From NCBI GenBank assembly GCA_964528155.1, contig CAZGRL010000055.1:1-24327 (forward strand): a stretch of 24,327 nucleotides of DNA, in the 5' to 3' direction. The position numbers and the translations under genes are program-made. Of this stretch, positions 16,943 to 24,297 are shown in pieces. The notes beneath the pieces are model-generated. The model searched no databases, had not been told where the DNA came from, and saw only the letters and a program-made list of their open reading frames with translations. Each line of letters opens with the position of its first letter. The first letter of the stretch is position 1. Source of the DNA: G001797105 sp964528155. GTDB taxonomy: Bacteria; Chloroflexota; Anaerolineae; Anaerolineales; E44-bin32.

Positions 16943-18260
16943 TCTTCTGCGTCGCATCGATTGGCCCGCCGTCGGGATTATCGTTGCGATCACTGCATTT
17001 CACATTTGGGGAGTGCGGCAAGTGCCGTTTCATCCGGACGAAACCTCGCATCTGTATCAGAGCGCCGACCTCGAGGCCTGGCTGACCGATCCGCTCTCGC
17101 TCGCCTGGGACCCATCGAAAGTGGCGGAACTCGACCAGCAATACCGGACCCTCAATCCTCCTCTGCCCAAGATCGTCTTGGGAATCGGCCGCAGGCTGGC
17201 GGGGTTTGGGGCGGATGCTGTGGCCGTTGATTGGGATTGGTCGGGAGACTGGGCAGACAACGTGGCCGCAGGCGCACTTCCGCGAGATACCCTGCTGACA
17301 TCGGCCAGGCTGGCAAACGTGATGCTTCTGCCGATGACCCTGATTCTCCTCTACATGGCCGGTCTCAAGATCGGAGGCCGGGCGACAGGCGTCGTCGCGG
17401 TCGTCTTGCTAGGGAGCAATTCACTTGTCCTGGTTCACGCTCGTCGGGCGATGACTGAAGCCAGCGTGCTCTTCGGGGTCAGTCTGGCGGTTTTCGGGTT
17501 CTTGCAGGCCCGGGAGAAGCCCTGGTTCGCCGGTCTGGGGGCCGCCACAGCGGCCTTGTCCAAGCTTTCGGCAGCCGCCCTTGCCCCAGTCGGCCTGGCG
17601 CTGGTCATCTGGCCCGACAGAACAGGATCAAGCAAGTTGAAGCACGCCGCGACTCGTTCGGCCACCTACCTTGGCGCGTTTATCGCCGAGGTGCTGCTCT
17701 TCGACCCTCTTCTCTGGCGTCATACTTTCCAGGCGATCGCAGCCGTCTGGCAGGCCCGTCTCCACTTCAGCATGGCCCAGATCGGTCAGATCGGAGCCGT
17801 CCTCCCGTCAATGATCCTACGGACTCCCGGAGCGCGGCTCGCCAGTCTGATTGGCAACGTTTTCGTGGTGCGGCCTCAGTTCGAGGAGGTGGGCAACTAC
17901 GTGGCACAGACCCAGTCGCAAGTCAACCTTTATCTGGCGACCCCCGGCAACGTCATTCTCAGGGGAACCGTCGCAGGAGGGGCCGTTCTGTTAGTTTGCC
18001 TAGCGGGGTTGTCTCTGGCGGCGGTCCAGATCCCACATGTGACTGCGTCCTCAAGGTTCACTCTCGGCGCGCTGGCCCTCATGTCTGCCGTCCAGGCGAT
18101 CGCACTTTACGCCGCGGTTCCCCTTCCTTTCCAGCGCTACTACGTCCCCCTGATCCCATTCGTGTGCCTGTGGGTGGCCTACGGTCTGACAGGCCTCGCG
18201 CAAGTGATCGGGCACGTGACAGGGGGAGTTCTCCGAGGACGCCTCGGGCGCGCTCAGTGA
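16935..18260 (+). CDS. GT39/PMT-like membrane glycosyltransferase, 'FHPDE' type
   Basis: A protein of 441 residues from ATG 16935. That ATG overlaps the end of the preceding gene (ATGAATAG, eight bases shared), so it is probably translated by coupling; no strong ribosome binding site is seen. Helix 1 (about 11-27) is followed by VPFHPDETSHLYQS with D35/E36, and by NPPLPKIVLG. Both are typical of GT39-like proteins, where the acidic pair acts near the lipid-linked donor. ARRAMTEASVLFGV is another motif seen in this subfamily. About ten helices; the C-terminus ends soon after the last one, without the soluble domain found in most of its neighbours. It is the second and last gene of the rightward operon, which ends at the hairpins at 18272-18319. 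Confidence 0.87.
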   Translation: MNSLLRRIDWPAVGIIVAITAFHIWGVRQVPFHPDETSHLYQSADLEAWLTDPLSLAWDPSKVAELDQQYRTLNPPLPKIVLGIGRRLAGFGADAVAVDWDWSGDWADNVAAGALPRDTLLTSARLANVMLLPMTLILLYMAGLKIGGRATGVVAVVLLGSNSLVLVHARRAMTEASVLFGVSLAVFGFLQAREKPWFAGLGAATAALSKLSAAALAPVGLALVIWPDRTGSSKLKHAATRSATYLGAFIAEVLLFDPLLWRHTFQAIAAVWQARLHFSMAQIGQIGAVLPSMILRTPGARLASLIGNVFVVRPQFEEVGNYVAQTQSQVNLYLATPGNVILRGTVAGGAVLLVCLAGLSLAAVQIPHVTASSRFTLGALALMSAVQAIALYAAVPLPFQRYYVPLIPFVCLWVAYGLTGLAQVIGHVTGGVLRGRLGRAQ

Positions 18261-18271
18261 CCTCGGCTCTT

Positions 18272-18319
18272 GATTCTCGTTCGTGGAGAATCGAGCGGGG
18301 GCCCGAAAGGGCCCCCGCT
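18272..18319. terminator. Double hairpin between convergent genes
   Basis: Two adjacent perfect inverted repeats lie between the stop codons of the plus-strand glycosyltransferase (18260) and rpoD (18350). The first is GATTCTC / GAGAATC (18272-18278 and 18286-18292, seven-base loop). The second is AGCGGGGGCCC / GGGCCCCCGCT (18294-18304 and 18309-18319), an eleven-pair stem closed by a GAAA tetraloop on the plus strand. No run of T follows on either side. Its location and strength suggest a bidirectional terminator, though not the classical form with a U-tract. Confidence 0.7.
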
Positions 18320-18349
18320 GTCTAATGCATCGACTGGTCGTGCCCCAGT

Positions 18350-19639
18350 TCACTCGCGCAGGTAGTCCACCAACCTTCTCCGATGCGTCGGGTGCCGCAG
18401 CCGGCTCAGTGCCTGGGCCTCGATCTGGCGCACCCGCTCGCGCGTGACTCCCATCTTGCGCCCGACCTCCTCCAGCGTGTAGCTCTCACCATCCAGGAGA
18501 CCGTACCGCAACTGGAGAATCCGCACCTCGCGGGGAGGCAGGGTGTCCAGCACATCCTGGAGCTGTTCGCGAAGCAGATTCTGCGTGACCGTCTCGGCCG
18601 GTGCAGGTGACTCCTCGTCCTCGATGAAGTCGCCCAGCACGGAGTCCTCTTCCTCGTCCGTCGGCGTCTCCAACGAGAGCGGCCGTCGGGCCACCTGGAT
18701 CATGTTCTCGACCTTCTTCGGCGTCACTTCCAGGGCATCCGCCAATTCGTCGGTCGAAGGGTCGCGACCCAGACGCTGGGTCAGTTGATGCGAAATCCTA
18801 AGCAGCTTGTTGATCTGGTCGCCCATGTGCACCGGAACGCGGATCGTTCGTCCTTGATCCGCGATCGCCCGCGTGACCGCCTGCCTGATCCACCACGTTG
18901 CATAGGTCGAAAACTTGTGACCGCGGCGATAGTCGAACTTCTTCGCCGCCCGGATCAAACCGATGTTGCCTTCCTGGATCAGGTCGAGGAAGGGGACACC
19001 GCGCCCCATGTATTTCTTTGCGACGCTGATCACAAGCCGTGAGTTGGCCGTGATGAGATGCTCCCTAGCCGCCCAGCCGTCTTCGATCAGACGCTGCAGC
19101 TCCTCCTGGCGCCTGCCCGACGTCAATCCCTTGGCGAGCTCTTCACGCGCTTTCCGGCCGCGCTCGATTCGCTTGGCGAGTGAGACTTCCTCTTCGGCCG
19201 TGAGCAGTGGAACTCGGCCTACCTCTTTGAGGTAGAGGCCGACGGTATCGTCAGCATCGACGCTCGAAAGGTAGCCCTCATCCTCCTTCGCGTCCGAGGA
19301 GTCTTCTTCTTCCGTGGCCTCGTCCTCTCGGCCATCCTCGCCTTCGGTGACATCATCCAGGTAAGGAACACCGGCCGCGAGGAGCGCCGAATAGGCCTCC
19401 TCCAGCTGATCGATATCCCGTTCCGCTTCAGGGAACGCCGTCAGGATATCGTCGACTGTGACGTAGCCGCGTTCTTTCCCCAGCTCAATGAGCCGGTCGA
19501 TCACCTGCCCGTCCTCTTCAGGCTGACCTTCTTCCAGGCCGGGTTCGGTGATCTCGTAATCGTCCACTCGACGCGGCCTGCGAGCGGTCCGATTCTTGGA
19601 TGTGTTCCTGTTCTTCTGTTTCATCTTCTCTCTCAGCAT
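18350..19639 (-). CDS. rpoD: RNA polymerase primary sigma factor (sigma-70 family, RpoD/SigA)
   Basis: A protein of 429 residues from ATG 19639; ATG 19624 (residue 6) is an equally credible start and would fit a short-leader transcript. Region 1.1 (about 45-97) is followed by a very acidic linker (98-128), then region 1.2 (129-162, DTVGLYLKEVGRVPLL). Regions 2.1-2.4 (about 194-268) contain GNIGLIRAAKKFDYRRGHKF, STYATWWIRQAV and RTIRVPVHM. Region 3 (about 272-345) includes ISHQLTQRLGRDPSTDELA. Region 4 (about 360-425) has the -35 recognition helix VTRERVRQIEAQALSRLRHP. Everything needed for a housekeeping sigma is present, with a short non-conserved region between 1.2 and 2.1. It directs core polymerase to -35/-10 promoters such as those noted in this window. 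It is transcribed convergently with the glycosyltransferase operon. Confidence 0.97.
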   Translation of the reverse strand: MLREKMKQKNRNTSKNRTARRPRRVDDYEITEPGLEEGQPEEDGQVIDRLIELGKERGYVTVDDILTAFPEAERDIDQLEEAYSALLAAGVPYLDDVTEGEDGREDEATEEEDSSDAKEDEGYLSSVDADDTVGLYLKEVGRVPLLTAEEEVSLAKRIERGRKAREELAKGLTSGRRQEELQRLIEDGWAAREHLITANSRLVISVAKKYMGRGVPFLDLIQEGNIGLIRAAKKFDYRRGHKFSTYATWWIRQAVTRAIADQGRTIRVPVHMGDQINKLLRISHQLTQRLGRDPSTDELADALEVTPKKVENMIQVARRPLSLETPTDEEEDSVLGDFIEDEESPAPAETVTQNLLREQLQDVLDTLPPREVRILQLRYGLLDGESYTLEEVGRKMGVTRERVRQIEAQALSRLRHPTHRRRLVDYLRE

Positions 19640-19664
19640 ACCGCCGAATTGCGGGGGAAGTCAA
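19635..19664 (-). promoter_or_regulatory. Promoter candidate for rpoD overlapping its first ATG
   Basis: On the minus strand TTGACT (19664-19659) and TATGCT (19640-19635) are separated by 18 bases. The -10 covers the ATG at 19639. Transcription would start about 19628, only about four bases before the second in-frame ATG (19624). If real, translation begins at 19624 on an almost leaderless message. The match is good for -35 (five of six) and moderate for -10 (four of six). Confidence 0.4.
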
Positions 19665-19843
19665 CGAAGTGATCCCGCCGCCTGATGATCGCCATCCGGA
19701 CGCTTGCCGTACGGCCCCAGAGTACGCTCTTTACCTTAAGTGAGCATTAGATTGGAGCCAGTCAGGCTCATTTCTCTGCCCGGCCGGCGGACGCCCCCTG
19801 GCAGGGGTGGATGGCTATGCGCTTTCCCGGTTGGCTGTCCCGC

Positions 19844-20443
19844 TCAGGGCCTCGGCGTTCCTGTGCCCGAGGCCCCGCTCTGGCTTGTGGGCTCTGGCGT
19901 CGAAGTCGGCTGGACCACCGGTGGGTCTTTCAGAAGCCCGGTCACGTCGTCCAGGCCATAACCGCTAACGACCTGGATCGCGTCGCCGCCGGCGATCCGG
20001 ATATACGTCGACCCGGCGATCCCCGTCGGCGCCCCGATGTCGAAAGACTGTGTGCTTCCGTCCTGCAGAAGCAGGGTCACTCGCGTGGCCCGATCAGCCA
20101 GACCAAACGGTTCCAGATTCTGCTGCCCCGTGAGCACCCGGGAAACGTTGGGGGAACGGAGCCATGTGACGGCCTGTTCGACTCTTCCGGCGTCAGCGGG
20201 TTCTTCGTCCGGCTGGATCATCCTCCAGGCCACATCCGGATCTCTGCGGACCTCGACGACCTTCCCCGCTTTGAGATCCTCGATCCGCAACCCCTGAACG
20301 TCTCCCTCGTCGTAGCTCCAAAGGGACTCGGGCGTGGGCAGCGGCTCACTGGCGTCCGTCTGAGCGCGTCTGCTCCATATCAATCCACCGGCGAGTACCC
20401 CGACGAAGATCAGGAGCATGATCCAGGTGCTTCGACGAATCAT
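19844..20443 (-). CDS. DUF4340 domain lipoprotein-like/membrane-anchored protein of GldG operon
   Basis: A protein of 199 residues from ATG 20443. AAGG lies eight bases upstream and only ten bases separate it from the TAA of the GldG-like gene. The frame reaches 20506, but the longer version overlaps that gene and lacks sense. Residues 8-23 form one N-terminal membrane segment (WIMLLIFVGVLAGGLIW). A DUF4340-like extracytoplasmic domain follows (LWSYDEGDVQGLRIEDL, VAWRMIQPDEEPADAGRVEQ, ADRATRVTLLLQDG). The last 20 residues are a Pro/Thr/Ser-rich tail beginning PTSTPEPTSQ. It is shorter than many DUF4340 proteins. The domain regularly accompanies GldA/F/G-like transporters; its biochemical function is unknown. 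Confidence 0.85.
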   Translation of the reverse strand: MIRRSTWIMLLIFVGVLAGGLIWSRRAQTDASEPLPTPESLWSYDEGDVQGLRIEDLKAGKVVEVRRDPDVAWRMIQPDEEPADAGRVEQAVTWLRSPNVSRVLTGQQNLEPFGLADRATRVTLLLQDGSTQSFDIGAPTGIAGSTYIRIAGGDAIQVVSGYGLDDVTGLLKDPPVVQPTSTPEPTSQSGASGTGTPRP

Positions 20444-20453
20444 CGGAGATGCC

Positions 20454-22010
20454 TTATGCCCGCTGCCGGCGATTCCACCATGTGATGACGCCCAACAGCA
20501 CCACACCCCCCGGCATCAGAATGATCGTCAGCAAGAAGATCAGGCTTGCCGCCTGCGACGAAGGCGGGACGACGAACCGCTGGGTCGAAGCCTTGGGCGT
20601 CAGGCTGATCAGGTTCTCCTGCCCGGCGGCCCAATCAATGCTGTTCACCACTATGTCGCCGTCGCCGATTTCGAAGAAGTATCCGTTCGCCGCAAAGTCG
20701 GAGTCGCCGAAGACGACGACGCGCGAATTGTGAGTCGAGTCGGCCGCCGTAGCAGCCAGGACGAGCGGACCCTGCTTGTCGGTCCCGGCGTCAAAGCTCA
20801 CCTGGTTGCTGTCCTGAAGCGCAGCCAGGTCGGTCTCGCCCCAAGATCGATCGCCCGTCAGCACGAGAGTCGTCTGGGTGATCGCCGGGTCGTCGAGCGG
20901 AACAACCTCGATACTTCTTGACGACGGATACACAGTCCCAAGGTTGCGCATTCGCGTTGTGATCGGATGATCGCCGTACGAGGTCGAGATCCCTGCCAGA
21001 GGCACGGCTGAGGCCAGGTCGACGACCAGATCGTCTTCCAGTCGAAGGCCCCAGCGGCTATCGAGATAGCTCCGGAGGGGATCCGCCTGGGTCTGGCCGG
21101 GAGCAGGAACCGTCGGCTCATCAAGCACCACCAGCCCTCCGCCTGCATCCAGATAGTCGCTGAGGGAGGTCACCTCGGCCTTGCTTAGGGGTGCCGTCGG
21201 GTCAGCCACAACGACGGCGACGGCGTCCTCCGGGACCTTGGGATCCGTGAGCAGACTTAGCGTGGCCACCTCGTAGTTCTTTGACTCAAGGGCGCGCTTC
21301 AGATCGCTGAAACCCTGGTCGTCCGTCGCCTCGAGGTCCCGCTCGCCCTCACCCGTCAGGAAGTAGACTTTTCGCTGCTCGGGGTTGGCCAGTCGCAGGA
21401 GCGCACTCGAGATCTCTTGCTCACTCGGGAATGACACCACTTCCGAGGCGTCACCCACGACAACTGCCAGGCTGCCATCGGTCGTAATCCCGTATTGGTC
21501 TCGGGCGACCGGATTCTCGATCGGATCGATGAACTCGTACGTCAACATTCCATGACTGTGTGACTGGTAGGCATCCAGGAGCGGACGGATGTCATCCTTG
21601 CTCTGCGATCGATCGGGTGTGTAGAACCCTTTGAGCACGACCGGCTGGGTCAAGCCGTCGAGCAAGAGAACCGTCTCTGGAGTGAGCGAGTATTGCTTGT
21701 CTTCAGTCAGGTCCCATTGTGTCGGCGAAAGGTAGGCCACATAGTTGACAACAATCAGGATGCCCACAAGCGCCAGGCTGACAAGGAGGGCATTGCTCCC
21801 GTAGCGCACTTGGCGGCCAACCAGTATCCGACGCACACGCTCTGGATCGAGCAAGATGCCGGCTGCCAACCCGATCACGGCGACGACCAGGCCCAGGCGG
21901 ACGTACCCGTCGAACTGGCGGGCGACGAACCACCAGCCGGCCATTCCGGCCAGCGCGATCAATCCCATCAGGTAGGCCAGGGGCGCAAACCGACGCAAGT
22001 CCTGCTTCAC
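20454..22010 (-). CDS. GldG-like ABC transporter auxiliary protein (ABC_transp_aux domain)
   Basis: A protein of 518 residues from GTG 22010, which overlaps the TGA of the permease gene as GTGA (22007-22010), so translation is coupled. Three membrane segments (about 11-30, 39-54 and 73-93) precede a long extracytoplasmic part beginning YLSPTQWDLTEDKQYSLTPE, the hallmark start of the GldG/auxiliary family. Within it are KVYFLTGEGERDL, LSDYLDAGGGLVVLDEP and RVVVFGDSDFAANGYFFEIG; the last two match the glutamine-amidotransferase-like fold of this family. A final helix (about 488-513) anchors the C-terminus. In Bacteroidetes GldG is linked to gliding motility. In other phyla the module is widespread and its substrate unknown, so motility should not be inferred here. 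Confidence 0.92.
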   Translation of the reverse strand: MKQDLRRFAPLAYLMGLIALAGMAGWWFVARQFDGYVRLGLVVAVIGLAAGILLDPERVRRILVGRQVRYGSNALLVSLALVGILIVVNYVAYLSPTQWDLTEDKQYSLTPETVLLLDGLTQPVVLKGFYTPDRSQSKDDIRPLLDAYQSHSHGMLTYEFIDPIENPVARDQYGITTDGSLAVVVGDASEVVSFPSEQEISSALLRLANPEQRKVYFLTGEGERDLEATDDQGFSDLKRALESKNYEVATLSLLTDPKVPEDAVAVVVADPTAPLSKAEVTSLSDYLDAGGGLVVLDEPTVPAPGQTQADPLRSYLDSRWGLRLEDDLVVDLASAVPLAGISTSYGDHPITTRMRNLGTVYPSSRSIEVVPLDDPAITQTTLVLTGDRSWGETDLAALQDSNQVSFDAGTDKQGPLVLAATAADSTHNSRVVVFGDSDFAANGYFFEIGDGDIVVNSIDWAAGQENLISLTPKASTQRFVVPPSSQAASLIFLLTIILMPGGVVLLGVITWWNRRQRA

Positions 22011-22738
22011 CGCCAGCGCCTCGATTCGACGACCTGGCTTCCGAGGACCAGCGTCAGGATCGTCAGGCTTACGAAGTAGAGTACATCTGGAGTGGTGACG
22101 ATCCCGCGATAGAGATTGTTGTAGTAGTGGTCAACCAGACTCAGGTTGCTCGCCACCTGGCTCCCCACCCCCGCCCCACTCCCCAGGCTACCGACGATCC
22201 ACAAGGCCAGCAACAGAGCCAGGGCGGCGAAGAACGCCGCCACCGGGTTCTTGAACAAGGCGGAGACCATGACGCCGATAGCAAGCATCGTCGCCACCAA
22301 TAAGATCAGACCTAGATAGGCTGACACCAAAACACCCTGATCGATCCCCGGGCTGGTCATGCGGTTGAGGATCAGGGGGTAGATCCAGGTGAAGGCGAGC
22401 ATGACACCCATGAAGAGCAACGAGCCAAGCCATTTGCCGACGACGACTTCCCAGTCCCGAACGGGGGCGGTGAGCAGGAGCTCGATCGTCCCCATGCGCT
22501 GCTCCTCGGCCAGAAGTCGCATGGTCACCGCCGGGGTAGCGAACAGAAGAATCGTCACGAGCGGACCCAGGACCAGACGACCATCCGGATCGATCTGGCT
22601 GCCGCGTATGGCGAAGTACACGTTGATGAAGAAGATGCCTCCCAGGATAAGGAAGATCAGCGTGGCGATGGCATAGGCCACAGGCGAAATGAAATACTCG
22701 CGAAACTCCTTGGAGGCGATGATCCAGACGTTGCGCAT
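22007..22738 (-). CDS. ABC-2 type transporter permease (GldF-like)
   Basis: A protein of 243 residues from ATG 22738, three bases after the ATPase stop. The N-terminal IASKEFREYFISPVAYAI is characteristic of the GldF/NosY-like ABC-2 permeases. RLLAEEQRMGTIELLLTAPV is the conserved coupling-helix segment that contacts the ATPase. Six membrane segments are visible (about 20-42, 60-76, 105-125, 137-162, 166-188 and 216-235). It forms the membrane channel with the ATPase encoded upstream; the GldG-like protein follows by a four-base overlap. Substrate and direction of transport are unknown, though family members usually act as exporters or in envelope processes. Confidence 0.94.
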   Translation of the reverse strand: MRNVWIIASKEFREYFISPVAYAIATLIFLILGGIFFINVYFAIRGSQIDPDGRLVLGPLVTILLFATPAVTMRLLAEEQRMGTIELLLTAPVRDWEVVVGKWLGSLLFMGVMLAFTWIYPLILNRMTSPGIDQGVLVSAYLGLILLVATMLAIGVMVSALFKNPVAAFFAALALLLALWIVGSLGSGAGVGSQVASNLSLVDHYYNNLYRGIVTTPDVLYFVSLTILTLVLGSQVVESRRWR

Positions 22739-22741
22739 CTT

Positions 22742-23680
22742 CTAAGCTTCCACCTGCGGCGGAGCTTCTTCACGTGTGAGCTGCAGAAAGATGTCCTCCA
22801 GGCTGACTCCCACCGTTCGCAGTTCGAGCAAATCCAGCCCGGCCTCAATCACTTTGCGCGCGATCAAGGGACGGGCGTCGTTGCCTGGTGCGCATGACAC
22901 CTGTACCTCCCCCTCCTGCGTCCCCGGGGCTACTCCTGCGACGCCGGCGACTCCACTGAGGAGTTGCACAAGTTCGGAGGTCTCCGCTGCCGCGACCACG
23001 ACAAGCCGCTCCGCACCTGCCAATTGGGCCTGCAGATTTCCCGGAGAGTCTTCGACGACGATCGAACCATGATTGATGATCAGGACTCGGTCGCACACTT
23101 GCTGCGCCTCGGACAGAATATGAGTCGAGAGCAGGACTGTCCGGCTTCGACCGATCTCCTGAATAAGCTTGCGAACGTCGATGATCTGGGCCGGATCGAG
23201 GCCGATCGTCGGCTCGTCGAGGATCAGGACCTCCGGCTCGTGAAGCAGTGCCTGGGCCAGCCCGACGCGTTGCCGCAGTCCTTTGGACAGATTGCCGATG
23301 TAGCTCTCCGCCCGTTCTTCGAGATGGACCTCATCCAGCACCGCCTCAACCCGGTCGTCGAGGTCAGCCACTCTCCTCAGCGAGCCCATGAATCCGAGGT
23401 ACTCCACGACCGACATCTCGGGGTACAGCGGGACAGTCTCGGGCACATAGCCGACCCTGCGCCGGACTTCGAGGGACTGCTCGACCACATCGAAACCGGC
23501 CACGGAGGCCTTCCCGGAGGTCGGGGGCATATAGCCCGTCAGGATCCGCATTGTGGTCGTCTTCCCGGCGCCGTTCGGCCCGAGGAATCCCAAGATTTCG
23601 CCCGCCTCGGCATGGAAGGTGAGATCGACGATCGCCGGATGGTCGCCGTAGTATTTGGTGAGACCCTCGACCCGGATCAT
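22742..23680 (-). CDS. ABC transporter ATP-binding protein (GldA-like)
   Basis: A protein of 312 residues from ATG 23680. The frame reaches 23782 but would start inside the promoter region, and the extra residues are not family-like. Walker A is GPNGAGKTT (34-42). The Q-loop region is at about 76-84 (VGYVPETVP, with E in place of the usual Q). The signature is LSKGLRQR (131-138), Walker B VLILDEPT (151-158), D-loop IGLD (159-162) and switch histidine H187 (LLSTHILSEA). This LSKG(L/Y)RQRVGLAQAL form is typical of the GldA/NatA-like exporters. The C-terminal 90 residues form an accessory domain ending GVSLEDIFLQLT. It energises the ABC-2 permease encoded three bases downstream and is the first gene of a four-gene operon. 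Confidence 0.95.
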   Translation of the reverse strand: MIRVEGLTKYYGDHPAIVDLTFHAEAGEILGFLGPNGAGKTTTMRILTGYMPPTSGKASVAGFDVVEQSLEVRRRVGYVPETVPLYPEMSVVEYLGFMGSLRRVADLDDRVEAVLDEVHLEERAESYIGNLSKGLRQRVGLAQALLHEPEVLILDEPTIGLDPAQIIDVRKLIQEIGRSRTVLLSTHILSEAQQVCDRVLIINHGSIVVEDSPGNLQAQLAGAERLVVVAAAETSELVQLLSGVAGVAGVAPGTQEGEVQVSCAPGNDARPLIARKVIEAGLDLLELRTVGVSLEDIFLQLTREEAPPQVEA

Positions 23681-23780
23681 GGCTACTCGACCTACAAGCG
23701 AAGAAAGAGCACAATGCGCACCCCGTCGGATGGCCTGTGCCCTAGAACGTTTCTCGTGGCGTGAACCGACTTCGGCGATC

Positions 23781-23810
23781 ACTATACATAAAAGGGAAGA
23801 CCGGAGTCAA
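23781..23810 (-). promoter_or_regulatory. Sigma-70 type promoter of the ABC operon
   Basis: On the minus strand TTGACT (23810-23805) is followed after 18 bases by TATAGT (23786-23781). Both match five of six consensus positions, and TG directly precedes the -10. Transcription would begin near 23774, leaving a leader of about 94 bases before ATG 23680. This is the best-matching promoter with both elements in the window. Confidence 0.65.
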
Positions 23811-23989
23811 TACGTTTCGCAGGCTCTAATCGAACCTTCATCTGGAACGGAGAAGCCCGCCGGGCCGCCTCCGGACGGCGCTTTGCCATCCGATGCACGT
23901 CCTTGCGATCCGACCGTGTCAATGGCTCCGCCGGGAAGGCCCTCGGCCGTCGGCCGCTCAGGGGGAGCGGAAGGAGAGGCGATGAATCT

Positions 23990-24013
23990 CGGGATGCCGG
24001 GAGCGGCATCCCG
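23990..24013. repeat. Perfect inverted repeat, 10-base arms
   Basis: CGGGATGCCG (23990-23999) and CGGCATCCCG (24004-24013) are perfect complements around a GGAG loop. No T-run follows on either strand and no gene ends nearby, so a terminator function is unproven. It could terminate transcription coming from the right on the minus strand. Confidence 0.6.
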
Positions 24014-24248
24014 CCTGAGGAGGCCAATCAGACTGAGCGTTCTGCTTGAACACGATCGACGAGGCCGCCGAGGGCTCTATTTATGGGAGTAAGGGCGGCG
24101 TTCGACGGGGATGCACGCTGGAGCGCTCAGGCGGGCCGCAGCTGTCCCAGGCTGCTCCCCAAGGTTAGTGTTGCTACACTGTAGCATCGCTGCCCAAGCC
24201 CCGAGTACGGAATTCGCCCTTCCCTGGCGCCTGTGCGCGACCAACTAA

Positions 24249-24297
24249 GGACCCGGCCAGGGCGCCCTTACGTTTTCGCGCCGAGCTGGCCGGGTCC
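24249..24297. repeat. Strong hairpin, 12 plus 5 base pairs
   Basis: GGACCCGGCCAG (24249-24260) pairs perfectly with CTGGCCGGGTCC (24286-24297). Inside it GGCGC (24261-24265) pairs with GCGCC (24278-24282), leaving a three-base bulge (GAG) and a twelve-base loop. It follows directly after the TAA of a short frame. A second, smaller repeat, GCCTGC / GCAGGC (24307-24312 and 24320-24325), lies beside it. Possible roles are a structured RNA, or a terminator of a gene outside the window. Confidence 0.6.

Noticed and set aside
19755..19807. Two small hairpins (GAGCC/GGCTC and CCCCT/AGGGG) downstream of the DUF4340 gene, considered as operon terminator
   Set aside because: The stems are only five pairs and no T-run follows on the minus strand, so the evidence is too weak for a terminator call.
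22964..23764. Open frame of 266 codons on the plus strand
   Set aside because: It is antisense to the ABC ATPase, which has all catalytic motifs.
23895..23925. TTGACA on the minus strand as a second promoter of the ABC operon
   Set aside because: No acceptable -10 element lies 16-18 bases downstream; the pair at 23781-23810 is far better.
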